A stretch of 64,000 nucleotides of DNA from Pseudonocardia sp. EC080619-01 (GTDB taxonomy: Bacteria > Actinomycetota > Actinomycetes > Mycobacteriales > Pseudonocardiaceae): positions 976,501 to 1,040,500 of the forward strand of contig NZ_CP012184.1 in NCBI RefSeq assembly GCF_001420995.1, given 5' to 3'. This document shows, in pieces, positions 1 through 8,205 of the stretch. Position 1 is the first letter of the stretch. Every line of letters begins with the position of its first letter. A program made the translations under genes and the position numbers. The notes under the pieces were generated by a model, which was not told the origin of the DNA, did no database searches, and was given only the letters and a program-made list of their open reading frames with translations.

Positions 1-608
1 CGCTCGGCACGGGCGGACTCGACCCGGGCGAGGAACTTCTCCGGCGCCACCTCGGCGGCGAACCGGCGGGCGAGATCCTGCAACCGCCGGATCCCCAGCC
101 GGGTCAGATCGTGGCCGGCCAGACGAACATCCACCGCAGCACGTTCGGCGCGGTCCAGATCCGAGCACGCGGCCACCACCGCCGCCACCTTCACCGCGCT
201 CAACTCACCGGCACCGAACAACCCACGAACATGATCGAGACCGTCGTGCAGATCCCGGGCCGTACTCACCCGACGCCGCGCCTCGGCCGGCGACACCCGA
301 CAGGCCAACCCGACCTGCGCCACCACACCGCGCTGCAACCGATCCGGATCGACCTGCCCGGCCGCGATGCCGTTCTCGACATGGAGCCGGGCGAACGCCC
401 GCACTCGCGTCGCCTGCAACGCCGCCAAGGAGTGCTGCACGGATTCGAGCTGCTGGATCTGATCGATCAACTCCGCCTCGGAGACACCGGACAGGTCGTC
501 GAGCGCGGCCTGCTCCACCGCCAGCTGAACCAGCGCCAGATCGACCTGCGGGAACCCCGGATCTCCGGCGGGGAGGCCGGTGCGTGGGGGTTCCTGGACC
601 GCGGTCAT
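1..608 (-). CDS. DUF222 (13E12-repeat) HNH endonuclease-type protein, partial
   Basis: Read from an ATG at 606-608, the protein starts MTAVQEPPRTGLPAGDPGF and runs without a stop to the left edge (about 202 residues). The helical, Ala/Arg-rich N-terminus (VDLALVQLAVEQAALDDL, then an RVSTARDLHDGL-like segment and RLGIRRLQDLARRFAAEV) is typical of DUF222, the N-terminal part of actinobacterial 13E12-repeat proteins. In full-length members a C-terminal HNH nuclease domain follows; here it would lie outside the window, so nuclease activity is not shown. These genes are multicopy and often SOS-induced, and a perfect SOS box sits 15 bp upstream. The 3' end is missing because of the window edge, not because the gene is broken. 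Confidence 0.8.
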   Translation of the reverse strand, partial: MTAVQEPPRTGLPAGDPGFPQVDLALVQLAVEQAALDDLSGVSEAELIDQIQQLESVQHSLAALQATRVRAFARLHVENGIAAGQVDPDRLQRGVVAQVGLACRVSPAEARRRVSTARDLHDGLDHVRGLFGAGELSAVKVAAVVAACSDLDRAERAAVDVRLAGHDLTRLGIRRLQDLARRFAAEVAPEKFLARVESARAE

Positions 609-622
609 GTGGTCGATCGTAC

Positions 623-638
623 TCGAACATATGTTCGA
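623..638. promoter_or_regulatory. SOS box (LexA operator)
   Basis: TCGAACATATGTTCGA is a perfect 16-bp palindrome. It matches the mycobacterial/Gram-positive LexA operator pattern TCGAAC-N4-GTTCGA at every fixed position. It lies 15 bp upstream of the ATG of the DUF222 gene on the minus strand, where LexA would block transcription. 13E12-family genes of Mycobacterium are known members of the DNA-damage regulon. Confidence 0.85.
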
Positions 639-752
639 TCCGCTAGTAACCGTTCACTCCCGCACACCTTTGAGCTGCGAAGAAATTTCCGACGGGTCGT
701 GTCACGGCCACCGCGCCGCCGACCAGGTCACCCGTCAGTCACCGTCGCCGGT

Positions 753-775
753 CCCGCCGCACGGCGGGCTATGAT
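753..775 (+). promoter_or_regulatory. Palindrome plus -10 element of the LuxR gene
   Basis: CCCGCCG-CA-CGGCGGG (753-768) is a perfect 7-2-7 palindrome. It ends one base before TATGAT (770-775), a good TANNNT -10 box. A start near 782 gives a roughly 30-nt leader containing GGGAGGTG ahead of the ATG at 813. A palindrome just upstream of -10 would suit a repressor, possibly autoregulation. A near-identical palindrome occurs at 38141-38157 next to another regulator. Confidence 0.45.
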
Positions 776-812
776 CGCCGACACACCGTCAGCGTGGGAG
801 GTGTCGGCCAGG

Positions 813-1550
813 ATGCGTGCGGCTACGGCGACGGCGTTGCCCGCCGACCGGCTCGGCCAGGTGTTCACGGTGCTGGAGCGGGTCGACCGCGCGCGTGACG
901 TCGGCGAGCTGGCCGAACTGGTGCTCGAGGCGCTCGGTTCGGTCCTCGGCTTCCGCAACACGACGTTCTTCGCCGGCTCCACCTACAGCGGCCTGTTCCG
1001 CGACCCGGACCCGCTGCTCAACGGCCGTCAGCGCAGCATGATCCGTGAGTACCGCGAGCGCTGGTCGGACCGCGACGTGTTCGCCCAGCCCCGCGAGTCG
1101 GCGGTACTGCACCGCACGCACGCCGCCGCGGTCGACACCCGTGAACCCACCCCTGCTGCCGACCGGCCGTACCTGTCGTGGCTGGCCCGCAACGGGCTGG
1201 AGAACCTCGCCGCCGTCCGGGTCGCGCCCGGCGGCGGGCAGGCGCTGTTCGGGATCTTCGGCCCGAGCGGCACCGTCGGCCCGGCCGAGCTGGCCCAGCT
1301 GCGGCTCCTCGGCCGCCAGCTCGACGCGATCGCCCGGCACCTGCCCGAGCACGCGACGGCGGCCCCGCCCCCGCTGCCGCCGCGGCTCGCCCAGACGGCC
1401 GAGCTCGTCGGACGGGGCATGACCAACGCGATGATCGCCCGGACGATGGAGCTGTCCGAGGACACGGTGAAGAAGTACGTCAGCCGGTTGCTGGAGCGCA
1501 CCGGGGCGCGGAGCCGGACCGAGCTGGCGCTGGTACTGCGCGGCAGCTGA
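813..1550 (+). CDS. LuxR-family transcriptional regulator, GAF-like sensor
   Basis: 245 residues. The last ~60 form a GerE/LuxR helix-turn-helix (LVGRGMTNAMIARTMELSED, then VKKYVSRLLERTGA). The preceding ~170 residues (VLERVDRARDVGELAELVLE, then LGFRNTTFF) resemble a GAF-type sensor that would bind an unknown small ligand. ATG 813 is chosen over in-frame ATG 771 and GTG 801 because ATG 771 overlaps the TATGAT -10 box and GGGAGGTG is placed to serve 813. It converges with the NTF2-like/LLM pair, leaving 12 bp between the stop codons. The pair or the SDR gene may be its target, but no direct evidence links them. Confidence 0.8.
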   Translation: MRAATATALPADRLGQVFTVLERVDRARDVGELAELVLEALGSVLGFRNTTFFAGSTYSGLFRDPDPLLNGRQRSMIREYRERWSDRDVFAQPRESAVLHRTHAAAVDTREPTPAADRPYLSWLARNGLENLAAVRVAPGGGQALFGIFGPSGTVGPAELAQLRLLGRQLDAIARHLPEHATAAPPPLPPRLAQTAELVGRGMTNAMIARTMELSEDTVKKYVSRLLERTGARSRTELALVLRGS

Positions 1551-1562
1551 TCCGGCCGCGGC

Positions 1563-1934
1563 TCACCCCAGCGCCGCGAACAGCGGGGCCAGCTGCCCCG
1601 TGTCGACGTACTCCTCGATCCGGACCACCCGGCCGTCGTCGTCGACGTGCACGGCCAGCGCCGCCGGGGCGCGGAACGTACCGCCGTCGGGCAGGGTCCC
1701 GCGGAGCGTGTACTGCGCCCAGGAGACCGGTCCACCGGTGTCCTGGGCGCGGACCTCGTACATCCCGAAGTCCGGTACGACGGACCGGATGGCACGCACC
1801 GAGTCGAACGTGGCGGGGAGGGTCGGGGCCTCCACCTCGTCGAACGAGTGCCAGGTGACCGATCCGGGCGCGAACAGCGTCTCGCCGGGGTCGAGGGTCA
1901 TCAGGGCGTCCACCACCCGTGCCGCAGGGATCAC
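1563..1934 (-). CDS. NTF2-like (SnoaL/ketosteroid isomerase fold) protein
   Basis: 123 residues starting at a GTG that overlaps the stop of the upstream LLM gene as GTGA, so the two are translationally coupled. The pattern (hydrophobic N-terminal helix, TWHSFDEVEAPTL, a central MYEVRAQDTGGPVSWAQYTL strand pair, then LAVHVDDDGRVVRIEEYVDT) is that of SnoaL-type NTF2-fold proteins. These act as small isomerases, hydrolases or accessory proteins. No catalytic dyad can be assigned with confidence. Coupling to a flavin monooxygenase suggests it handles that enzyme's product. Confidence 0.7.
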   Translation of the reverse strand: MIPAARVVDALMTLDPGETLFAPGSVTWHSFDEVEAPTLPATFDSVRAIRSVVPDFGMYEVRAQDTGGPVSWAQYTLRGTLPDGGTFRAPAALAVHVDDDGRVVRIEEYVDTGQLAPLFAALG

Positions 1935-3091
1935 CGGGCACGCTCCTTCTCGTACTTCTCGGTCATGTGCGCGACGGCGTCGAGCTGGGCCTTCGAGTAT
2001 CCCTCGCGGACCTCGGTGGCGCGACGGGCCGCGTCGACGGTGGGTTCGGACTGCCCCTGGAAGTGCGGCGCGACCTCCTCGGCGAACAGCTCGAACGAGC
2101 GCCGGGTGGCCGCCGGACCCGCCCAGTCCTGCCCCATCAGCAGCAGCGTGCCGAAGCTGCCGGCCTGGTCGACGAGCCGCTGCACCTGGGCGCGCGCCTG
2201 ATCGGGTGTCCCGATCACGCCGATGCCGGCCTCGTTGATGAACTGGATCATCTCCTTGACGTTGTCGCCGGAGACGGCCATCTGCGGGAACGCGGCGACC
2301 TTCTGGAAGTAGCCGAACCAGTGCTCGATGCCCTGCTCGACCTCGCGGTAGGCCTGGTCCTCGGTCTCCGCGACGTGGAACGGGCTGACCAGCCGCCAGC
2401 CGGAGCGGTCGACGGTCGTCCCGGCCGCGGCGGCCCGCTCCTCCATCACGTTCCAGTGGTGGGCGAGCGCGTCGAAGCCGTCGGCACTCAGCGTCGCACC
2501 GATCGACAGCAGGCCGAGCCCGTGGGTGCCGGCGAGCCGCGCCCCGGTCGGCGACGCGACGGCCGCGACGGCGATGTCGAACAGCGGGTCGGAGAACGGT
2601 GCGAGCTGCAGCCGGGCGTCGATCAGCTCGTGGGTGCGGGTCGTCGCGGTGACCGACTCGCCCCGGAACAGCCGCAGGATGATGTCGAGGTTGACCTCGA
2701 GCAGCTCGCGGGTCTCGGTCGGGTTCAGGCCGATCATCGCCGAGTCGGTGGGGAGCGAACCCGGGCCGACGCCGAACAGCGTCCGGCCACGGGTGAGGTG
2801 GTCGAGCTGCACGATCCGGTCCGCCACCCACAGCGGGTTGTGGTACGCGATCGAGGTGACGCCGGTGCCGAGCTTGATCCTCCGGGTGCGCTGCGCCGCG
2901 GCGGCGATCATCAGCTCCGGCGAGGCGTAGATCTCCGAGCCGGCCGAGTGGTGCTCGCCGAACCACGCCTCCTCGTAGCCGAGTCGGTCCAGGTGCTCGA
3001 TGAGCTCCAGGTCGCGCTCCATCAGCAGCGTCGGGCTCTTGCCCGGTGCGTGCACCGGGGCCAGGAAGATGCCGAAGTTCAGTCGGGCCAT
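1931..3091 (-). CDS. LLM-class flavin-dependent monooxygenase
   Basis: 386 residues. It starts MARLNFGIFLAPVHAPGKSP and has the bacterial-luciferase-like TIM-barrel signatures WFGEHHSAGSEIYASPELMI, RIKLGTGVTSIAYHNPLWVA, DHLTRGRTLFGVGPG and, near residue 280, INEAGIGVIGTPDQARAQV. Such enzymes use reduced FMN supplied by a separate reductase to hydroxylate or oxidatively cleave a substrate; the limonene-monooxygenase/alkanal group is the nearest in style. The substrate is unknown. It is the first gene of a two-gene unit with the NTF2-like protein, and its promoter must lie in the divergent interval that also carries paired GTGCAC boxes. Confidence 0.85.
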   Translation of the reverse strand: MARLNFGIFLAPVHAPGKSPTLLMERDLELIEHLDRLGYEEAWFGEHHSAGSEIYASPELMIAAAAQRTRRIKLGTGVTSIAYHNPLWVADRIVQLDHLTRGRTLFGVGPGSLPTDSAMIGLNPTETRELLEVNLDIILRLFRGESVTATTRTHELIDARLQLAPFSDPLFDIAVAAVASPTGARLAGTHGLGLLSIGATLSADGFDALAHHWNVMEERAAAAGTTVDRSGWRLVSPFHVAETEDQAYREVEQGIEHWFGYFQKVAAFPQMAVSGDNVKEMIQFINEAGIGVIGTPDQARAQVQRLVDQAGSFGTLLLMGQDWAGPAATRRSFELFAEEVAPHFQGQSEPTVDAARRATEVREGYSKAQLDAVAHMTEKYEKERAR

Positions 3092-3179
3092 CTCAGGTGT
3101 GCCTCTCGTCGGGCGGTGCGCCGTCGCACCGCGCGGCCGTGGTGCCGATCACGGTGCAGCCGCGGCGGGCGCGGCACGA

Positions 3180-3248
3180 GTGCACGAAAGGAGACACCGC
3201 GCCGTCCCCCTCCGTGCACTCCCGTACGGCGCCGGCGGCGGCTACCGT
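3180..3248 (+). promoter_or_regulatory. Paired GTGCAC boxes and -10 of the small-protein gene
   Basis: GTGCAC occurs at 3180-3185 (as AGTGCACGAAAG) and 3214-3219 (as CTCCGTGCACTCCC), in opposite orientations. TACCGT (3243-3248) is a TANNNT -10 box. The same CGTGCACT box recurs at the same distance (21-22 bp) ahead of a TACCGT box in front of the SDR gene. This suggests one regulator for both promoters and perhaps for the divergent LLM gene. Confidence 0.4.
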
Positions 3249-3283
3249 CCGGGCGACAGCACCCCGACCCCCGGAGGACGACG

Positions 3284-3595
3284 ATGTACGTCCGGATCAC
3301 CGCGGACACCGCCGAGCTCGTCGAGCCGGAGAACGTCCGCTCGTTCCACGCCGTCGTCCCCGCCGGGTTCGACGCCGGCGCCGTCGAGGCGGCCGTGGCG
3401 GCCTCGGACGTCGGGACGGTCACGCCGGACGGCGAGCACGTCCTCGTCCGGGTCGACGCGCTGCGCCGCCTCGCGGCCGGCCGGGTGCCCGCGGGCTGGG
3501 ACGACGATCTCGCCGGGATGGTCGCCTACGCCGCGACGAAGGGCTGGACCGACGAGGACGGCACCGCGGTGCGCGCCCACGTCGAACGGGAGTGA
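3284..3595 (+). CDS. Small acidic protein of unknown function
   Basis: 103 residues beginning MYVRITADTAELVEPENVRS, preceded by GGAGGA at 3272-3277. It reads as an alternating beta/alpha protein (FHAVVPAGFDAGAVEAAVAA, HVLVRVDALRRLAAG) ending in a WTDEDGTAVRAHVE segment. There is no signal peptide, membrane span or known motif. It sits between a divergent LLM monooxygenase and an SDR dehydrogenase and shares promoter architecture with the SDR gene, so an accessory role in the same process is possible. The function is not known. Confidence 0.65.
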   Translation: MYVRITADTAELVEPENVRSFHAVVPAGFDAGAVEAAVAASDVGTVTPDGEHVLVRVDALRRLAAGRVPAGWDDDLAGMVAYAATKGWTDEDGTAVRAHVERE

Positions 3596-3603
3596 GCCGG
3601 CAC

Positions 3604-3649
3604 GTGCACCTTCGTGCACTGTCCCGGCCGCCGCGCCCCGCCCTACCGT
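3604..3649 (+). promoter_or_regulatory. Paired GTGCAC boxes and leaderless SDR promoter
   Basis: GTGCAC occurs at 3604-3609 and 3614-3619. TACCGT (3644-3649) is followed after 7 nt by the ATG at 3657, the usual geometry of a leaderless actinobacterial transcript. No Shine-Dalgarno sequence is present. The CGTGCACT box is shared with the promoter at 3213-3248. Confidence 0.5.
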
Positions 3650-3656
3650 TCCCTGC

Positions 3657-4433
3657 ATGACCGACTTCACGGGCAAGGTCGCCCTGGTCACCGGCGCGGC
3701 GTCGGGTATCGGCGCCGCCGTGGCACAGCGGCTGCGCACGGCAGGGGCGAGCGTGCTGCTCGCCGACATCGACGCCGGCCGGCTGGCCACCACGGGGGAC
3801 GACGACCGCCGACGCGGCGTCGTCACCGACGTGACCCGCTCGGCCGACGTGGCCGCCGCCTGCGCTGCGGCCGTCGAGGAGTTCGGCGGCCTCGACCTGG
3901 TGTTCAACGTCGCCGGCGCCGCCACGCTGGGCACCATCCTCGACGGCGACGAGGACGACTGGCGGTCCACCGTGGACCTCGTCCTCGGCGGCACCTACCT
4001 GACCACCCGGCACGGCGCCCGGGCCATCCGCGACACCGGGCGCGGCGGGGCGATCGTCAACGTCGCCTCGCTCAACGCGCACGTCCCGCTCTACGGCGGG
4101 AGCTCCTACGCCGCAGGCAAGGCCGCCGTCGAGGTGTTCACGAAGAACGCCGCGCTGGAGCTCCAGCGCCACGGGATCCGGGTCAACGCCGTGCTGCCCG
4201 GCCTCGTCCGGACGCCGCTGACCGCCGGGTGGTTCGACGGCGGACCGGTCGAGCAGGACTTCGCGAACCGGATCCTGATGGGGCGGGCCGCCGATCCCGA
4301 CGAGCTGGCCGGGCCCGCGCTGTTCCTCGCCGGGCCGGACGCGTCGTACGTGACCGGGACCAGCCTGGTCGTCGACGGTGGGTGGGAGATCACGAACTAC
4401 CCGGACATCTCGGCGGCGGTCGAGGGCGGCTGA
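3657..4433 (+). CDS. Short-chain dehydrogenase/reductase (classical SDR)
   Basis: 258 residues, the usual classical SDR length. The cofactor-binding TGAASGIG motif is at residues ~12-19, followed by the NVAG motif (FNVAGAATLG) and the catalytic S-Y-K set in SLNAHVPLYGGSSYAAGKAA. The C-terminal GTSLVVDGGWEI segment is also typical. It should oxidise or reduce an alcohol/ketone with NAD(P)(H). The aspartate after the second strand (LLADIDAGRL) favours NAD(H). The start is supported by a leaderless promoter. Proximity to an LLM monooxygenase suggests it acts on a hydroxylated intermediate. The 185 bp downstream are non-coding. Confidence 0.88.
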   Translation: MTDFTGKVALVTGAASGIGAAVAQRLRTAGASVLLADIDAGRLATTGDDDRRRGVVTDVTRSADVAAACAAAVEEFGGLDLVFNVAGAATLGTILDGDEDDWRSTVDLVLGGTYLTTRHGARAIRDTGRGGAIVNVASLNAHVPLYGGSSYAAGKAAVEVFTKNAALELQRHGIRVNAVLPGLVRTPLTAGWFDGGPVEQDFANRILMGRAADPDELAGPALFLAGPDASYVTGTSLVVDGGWEITNYPDISAAVEGG

Positions 4434-4618
4434 GCTCTCCTCGCCCTCGACGCATCGGTTCCGATCTCCTTCCGCGACAGCACCGGACACCACCACCAGG
4501 GCTCTGTAACGGGTCCCGGCCGGCGAACGGTAATCACCCCGCAGGGTGAGCCGATCACGCAGCGCGAGCCGATTTCGATAGCCTCTCGCTTCGAGATCGG
4601 CATGGCGAGGGGCGCGAG

Positions 4619-7216
4619 GTGGCGGACGGCGTGACGGACGAGCAGGTCGAGAAGATCTACAAGATCTTCCTCAAGTACGCGGACACCAGTTCGCCCCAGG
4701 AAGCGCTGGACGATCTGCAGCTGATGGGGCAGCCCCCGGAGATGATCAGTGCGATCCGGGAGAAGCACGAAGCCGAGACCGTACGCATCCGGAACCTGGA
4801 CGAGCCGCCGTCGGTCTGGTTGGACGGACGTATCACCTGGTACACGGGCCCGGACATGGCCAAGGACAGGAACTGGCCCGCGATCAAGGCCGCCATGGAG
4901 AAGAAGGGCTTCGGGGACGCGAACATCGCCTCGGTCGACGCCTCCTCCACGAAGGTCCTCGCACTGCTCGACCACCCCAAGCAGGACTCGTACCGCACGC
5001 GCGGCCTGGTCGTCGGCTTCGTCCAGTCCGGCAAGACCACCAACTTCACCGCTGTCATGGCCAAGGCGGCCGACCGTGGCTACAAGCTGTTCATCGTGTT
5101 GTCCGGCATCCACAACACGCTCCGCCGGCAGACACAGGTCCGTCTCGCGGGCGACCTCGTCCAGGCGAACCCCGGCAAGTGGCACGAGGTCACCACCGAC
5201 AGGCACGACTTCGTCCCGCCCGGCAACCCGAAGGCGTTCTTCGCCGCCAAGGACCAGCACCTGCTGCTGGTCGTGAAGAAGAACGCCACCGTCCTCCGGA
5301 AGCTCCGAACCTGGCTGGCGTCGGCCGGCGAGTACCTCGAGAAGTGCCCGACGTTGATCATCGACGACGAGGCCGACCAGTCGACCGTCGCCACCTCCAA
5401 GATCAACCCGTTGCTGTTCGACGTCCTCAACAAGTTCCCCAAGGTCGGCTACATCGGCTACACGGCCACGCCGTTCGCCAACCTCCTGATCGATCCTGCG
5501 GACGAGAACGACTTCTACCCGCGGGACTTCATCGTCAACCTGCCGCAGCCGACCGGTTACCACGGTGCGGAGGTCCTCTTCGGACGCGAGCTGCTCCCCG
5601 GTGAGGACGCCTCGACCCTCGACGGCGGCTACGACATGATCCGCACCGTTCCGGACGCCGAGATCGACGAGCTGAAGCCGAGGAACAAGAAGGAAGCGGT
5701 CGACTTCCACCCCGGCGCCGCGCACTCGCTGCGACGCGCCGTGGAGTGGTTCTGGCTGGCCACGGCCGCCCGGAAGGTCCGGGGCGGCGGGAACCCGCAC
5801 TCGACGATGCTGATCCACACCACGACGGACACGGTCGTCCACGAACGCTTCGCGGATCCGCTGCTCGATCTGCGCGCGCGGACCCTTCGCGACCTCGACA
5901 GCGGGAACACGACCCTGCTCGACCGTCTCCGGACCACCTGGGAGAAGGAGACGGCGCGTGTACCCGCCGCCGATTTCGGTGAGGCGACCGTGCCGTTCGA
6001 CGCGCTCCTCCACCACCTGCACGGTGTCGTCGGCGACACGAAGGTCGTGATCGACAACTATCGCAGCACCGACCGCCTCGACTACGAGTCCGGCCCCGTG
6101 ACGGCGATCGCCGTGGGCGGCAACACCCTCTCCCGCGGGCTGACGCTCGAGGGCCTGGTCTCCAGTCTGTTCGTCCGTGCGGTGTCGGCCTACGACACGC
6201 TCCTGCAGATGGGCCGCTGGTTCGGCTACCGCAACCACTACGGCGACCTCCCGCGCATCTGGATGACCGACGAGCTGCGCGGATGGTTCAGCCATCTCGC
6301 GACCGTCGAGGCCGAGATGCGGCAGGACATCAACCGGTACATGAACCCCGGCGTCGATCCGCTCAACTTCGCGGTCCGTCTCCGTACGCACCCCAAGATG
6401 AGCATCACCACCAAGGCCAAGATGACCAGCGCGGTGAAGGCCTCGGCCGCCTTCGGCGGATTGCTGGTCGAGTCGCGCTTCTACGACGTCTCCCCCGACG
6501 CCGGGGCCTGGCTGGCACGGAACGCGCAGGCTGCTCGAAACCTGGTCACGGCGGCGGCGAAGGACGGCGACGCCGCCTCCACGAACGCCGAGTCCGCACT
6601 CTTCACCAAGGTCCCGCACGAGGACGTCCTGGACTTCCTCGACGGCTACTCGTTCCACGAGCGGTCCTCCGACGGCGACAGCAGGCGCATCGCGGAGTAC
6701 ATCCGCAGGCGGGTCCGGAAGGGCGCGCTCGGCCGCTGGAGCGTCGGTGTCGTCGGCAACTCGCTCCCCGGCGCCGACACCAAGCGCTGCGACTTCGGCA
6801 CCGGCGTCGACGTCCGGATGGTCCGGCGCTCCCGCCTGCACACCGACGCCGACACCGAGTTCGACGGGGTCGCGGACATCAAGACCCTCACCAGCCGACG
6901 GGACGAGGCGCTCGACCTCGCCGCCGACCACCCGAGCTCGCTCACCCGCAAGGATCTGGTGACCCTGCGTCGACAGCAGCGCCCGACCGAGGGCCTCGTC
7001 CTCCTCTACCCGATCGAGCCCCGCTCGGAGCCTGCCCGGCTCAAGAACCGTGTTCCGCTGGACGCCCCGACGGACGACGTCGTCATGGGCGTCGCCTTCG
7101 TGTTCCCCGAGCCGGACGGCAAGGACTCCGAGGTCGAGTACATGAGCGCAGACCTCTCGAAGGTCGTCGTCGAGGAGGAGGACGACTCCGTCCTCGAGGA
7201 GCAGGACGACGAGTGA
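4619..7216 (+). CDS. Z1-domain protein with superfamily-II helicase-type ATPase
   Basis: 865 residues from a GTG preceded by GCGAGGGG. Walker A is at 133-141 (GFVQSGKTT), Walker B at 249-253 (DDEAD), motif III-like TATP at 282-285, and a C-terminal arginine-finger region at 530-538 (QMGRWFGYR) after GGNTLSRGLTLEG. This is the layout of Z1 proteins, in which the Z1 domain is joined to an SF2-helicase-like core. Such proteins occur with MutL/MORC-type ATPases and nucleases in restriction-like defence loci. It is the first gene of a five-gene operon with GTGA/ATGA overlaps at every junction. A possible -10 box (TAGCCT, 4579-4584) lies upstream. The gene is richer in Lys/AAG codons than its neighbours, which may reflect transfer. 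Confidence 0.88.
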   Translation: MADGVTDEQVEKIYKIFLKYADTSSPQEALDDLQLMGQPPEMISAIREKHEAETVRIRNLDEPPSVWLDGRITWYTGPDMAKDRNWPAIKAAMEKKGFGDANIASVDASSTKVLALLDHPKQDSYRTRGLVVGFVQSGKTTNFTAVMAKAADRGYKLFIVLSGIHNTLRRQTQVRLAGDLVQANPGKWHEVTTDRHDFVPPGNPKAFFAAKDQHLLLVVKKNATVLRKLRTWLASAGEYLEKCPTLIIDDEADQSTVATSKINPLLFDVLNKFPKVGYIGYTATPFANLLIDPADENDFYPRDFIVNLPQPTGYHGAEVLFGRELLPGEDASTLDGGYDMIRTVPDAEIDELKPRNKKEAVDFHPGAAHSLRRAVEWFWLATAARKVRGGGNPHSTMLIHTTTDTVVHERFADPLLDLRARTLRDLDSGNTTLLDRLRTTWEKETARVPAADFGEATVPFDALLHHLHGVVGDTKVVIDNYRSTDRLDYESGPVTAIAVGGNTLSRGLTLEGLVSSLFVRAVSAYDTLLQMGRWFGYRNHYGDLPRIWMTDELRGWFSHLATVEAEMRQDINRYMNPGVDPLNFAVRLRTHPKMSITTKAKMTSAVKASAAFGGLLVESRFYDVSPDAGAWLARNAQAARNLVTAAAKDGDAASTNAESALFTKVPHEDVLDFLDGYSFHERSSDGDSRRIAEYIRRRVRKGALGRWSVGVVGNSLPGADTKRCDFGTGVDVRMVRRSRLHTDADTEFDGVADIKTLTSRRDEALDLAADHPSSLTRKDLVTLRRQQRPTEGLVLLYPIEPRSEPARLKNRVPLDAPTDDVVMGVAFVFPEPDGKDSEVEYMSADLSKVVVEEEDDSVLEEQDDE

Positions 7217-8205
7217 GCCCTGACGGTACCCGGCTCGACACACTGTGGACAGCTGCGCTCTCGACGTCGGCGACGTCCCGCTTCCGTACGGCGAGCTCAG
7301 GGGTCGTGACCCCGCACGGACCGGTGCTCGTCGCGGTGCGCGAGGACGACGTCAGACACCTGCTCGTCCCGATCGACGCGAGACACAGCCTGAAGGAGGA
7401 CGTCGACGGCCGGTCCGTCACCCTCCGCCGACGGGTCCTGGAGGACGAGTCGAGCTACCGCACCTACGCCGCTCTCGCGCTGGTCGACGATGGACCGGGC
7501 GACCTGTTCCGCGCTCTGTGCGTCGAGGTGCTCGCGAGGATCGAGGCGGATCCGGACCGGGCCGTGGCCGCGCTGCGTCGCACACTGACGGACTGGCGGG
7601 CCCTGTTGTCCGGCGCACGCCGCACTCTCGGCCCCGCCGAACTGGCGGGACTCTTCGGAGAGCTGTTGCTCCTGAGCGAGATGCTCGACGACGACCCGGG
7701 TGCCGTCGCGTTCTGGACCGGACACTCCGGATCGGCCCAGGACTTCCACCGGAGCGCGATCGCACTGGAGGTCAAGGCCACCACCGCGGCGGAGGGACGG
7801 AAGGTCCGCATCCACGGTGTCGGACAGCTCGACGGCGGGGACGCGATGCGGTTGCTGCTGACCTGGGTCCGGCTCCGCACCGACCGCGGGCGCTCGGTGC
7901 CGGACCTGGTCGACGCCTGTCTCGCCCGGACGGACGACGAGGGTGCTCTCCTCACGGCGTTGCGCGACGCCGGCTATCTCCCGGCCGACCGTGCGGTGTA
8001 CGCCGGGAAGGTGTTCGACGTCGTCGAGCGTCGGACGTTCGAGGTCGGCCCCGGATTCCCCCGCATCACGGCATCGGGCCTGGCGGGCGACGCCACCCTC
8101 GCCGGCATCGGCGGTGTCCACTACGACCTCGATCTCGACACCGCCACCGCGACCGACACGATCATCGACGGTGACGCGGCACGCGCATTCCTGGAGCACT
8201 CGTGA
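7213..8205 (+). CDS. PD-(D/E)XK nuclease-motif protein (DUF4420-like)
   Basis: 330 residues from a GTG overlapping the Z1 stop (GTGA). The catalytic pattern is a helix with E150 (FGELLLLSEML), D177 (SAQDFH) and E186-x-K188 (ALEVKATT), i.e. the E...D...ExK arrangement of PD-(D/E)XK nucleases. Proteins of this length and motif spacing are annotated DUF4420 and consistently accompany Z1 proteins. Probable role: the DNA-cleaving subunit of the defence complex. The assignment of the motif is visible; the activity is inferred. Confidence 0.82.
   Translation: MSPDGTRLDTLWTAALSTSATSRFRTASSGVVTPHGPVLVAVREDDVRHLLVPIDARHSLKEDVDGRSVTLRRRVLEDESSYRTYAALALVDDGPGDLFRALCVEVLARIEADPDRAVAALRRTLTDWRALLSGARRTLGPAELAGLFGELLLLSEMLDDDPGAVAFWTGHSGSAQDFHRSAIALEVKATTAAEGRKVRIHGVGQLDGGDAMRLLLTWVRLRTDRGRSVPDLVDACLARTDDEGALLTALRDAGYLPADRAVYAGKVFDVVERRTFEVGPGFPRITASGLAGDATLAGIGGVHYDLDLDTATATDTIIDGDAARAFLEHS

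Noticed and set aside
111-812. Upstream extension of the LuxR gene to 111
   Set aside because: It would overlap the DUF222 gene antisense, the SOS box and a TATGAT -10 box; the leader peptide is Arg/His-rich noise.
4397-7243. 948-residue open frame on the minus strand opposite the Z1 gene
   Set aside because: It is a GC-skew shadow: low-complexity Arg/Val/Glu composition with no motif, while the plus strand shows clear ATPase motifs and coupled neighbours.
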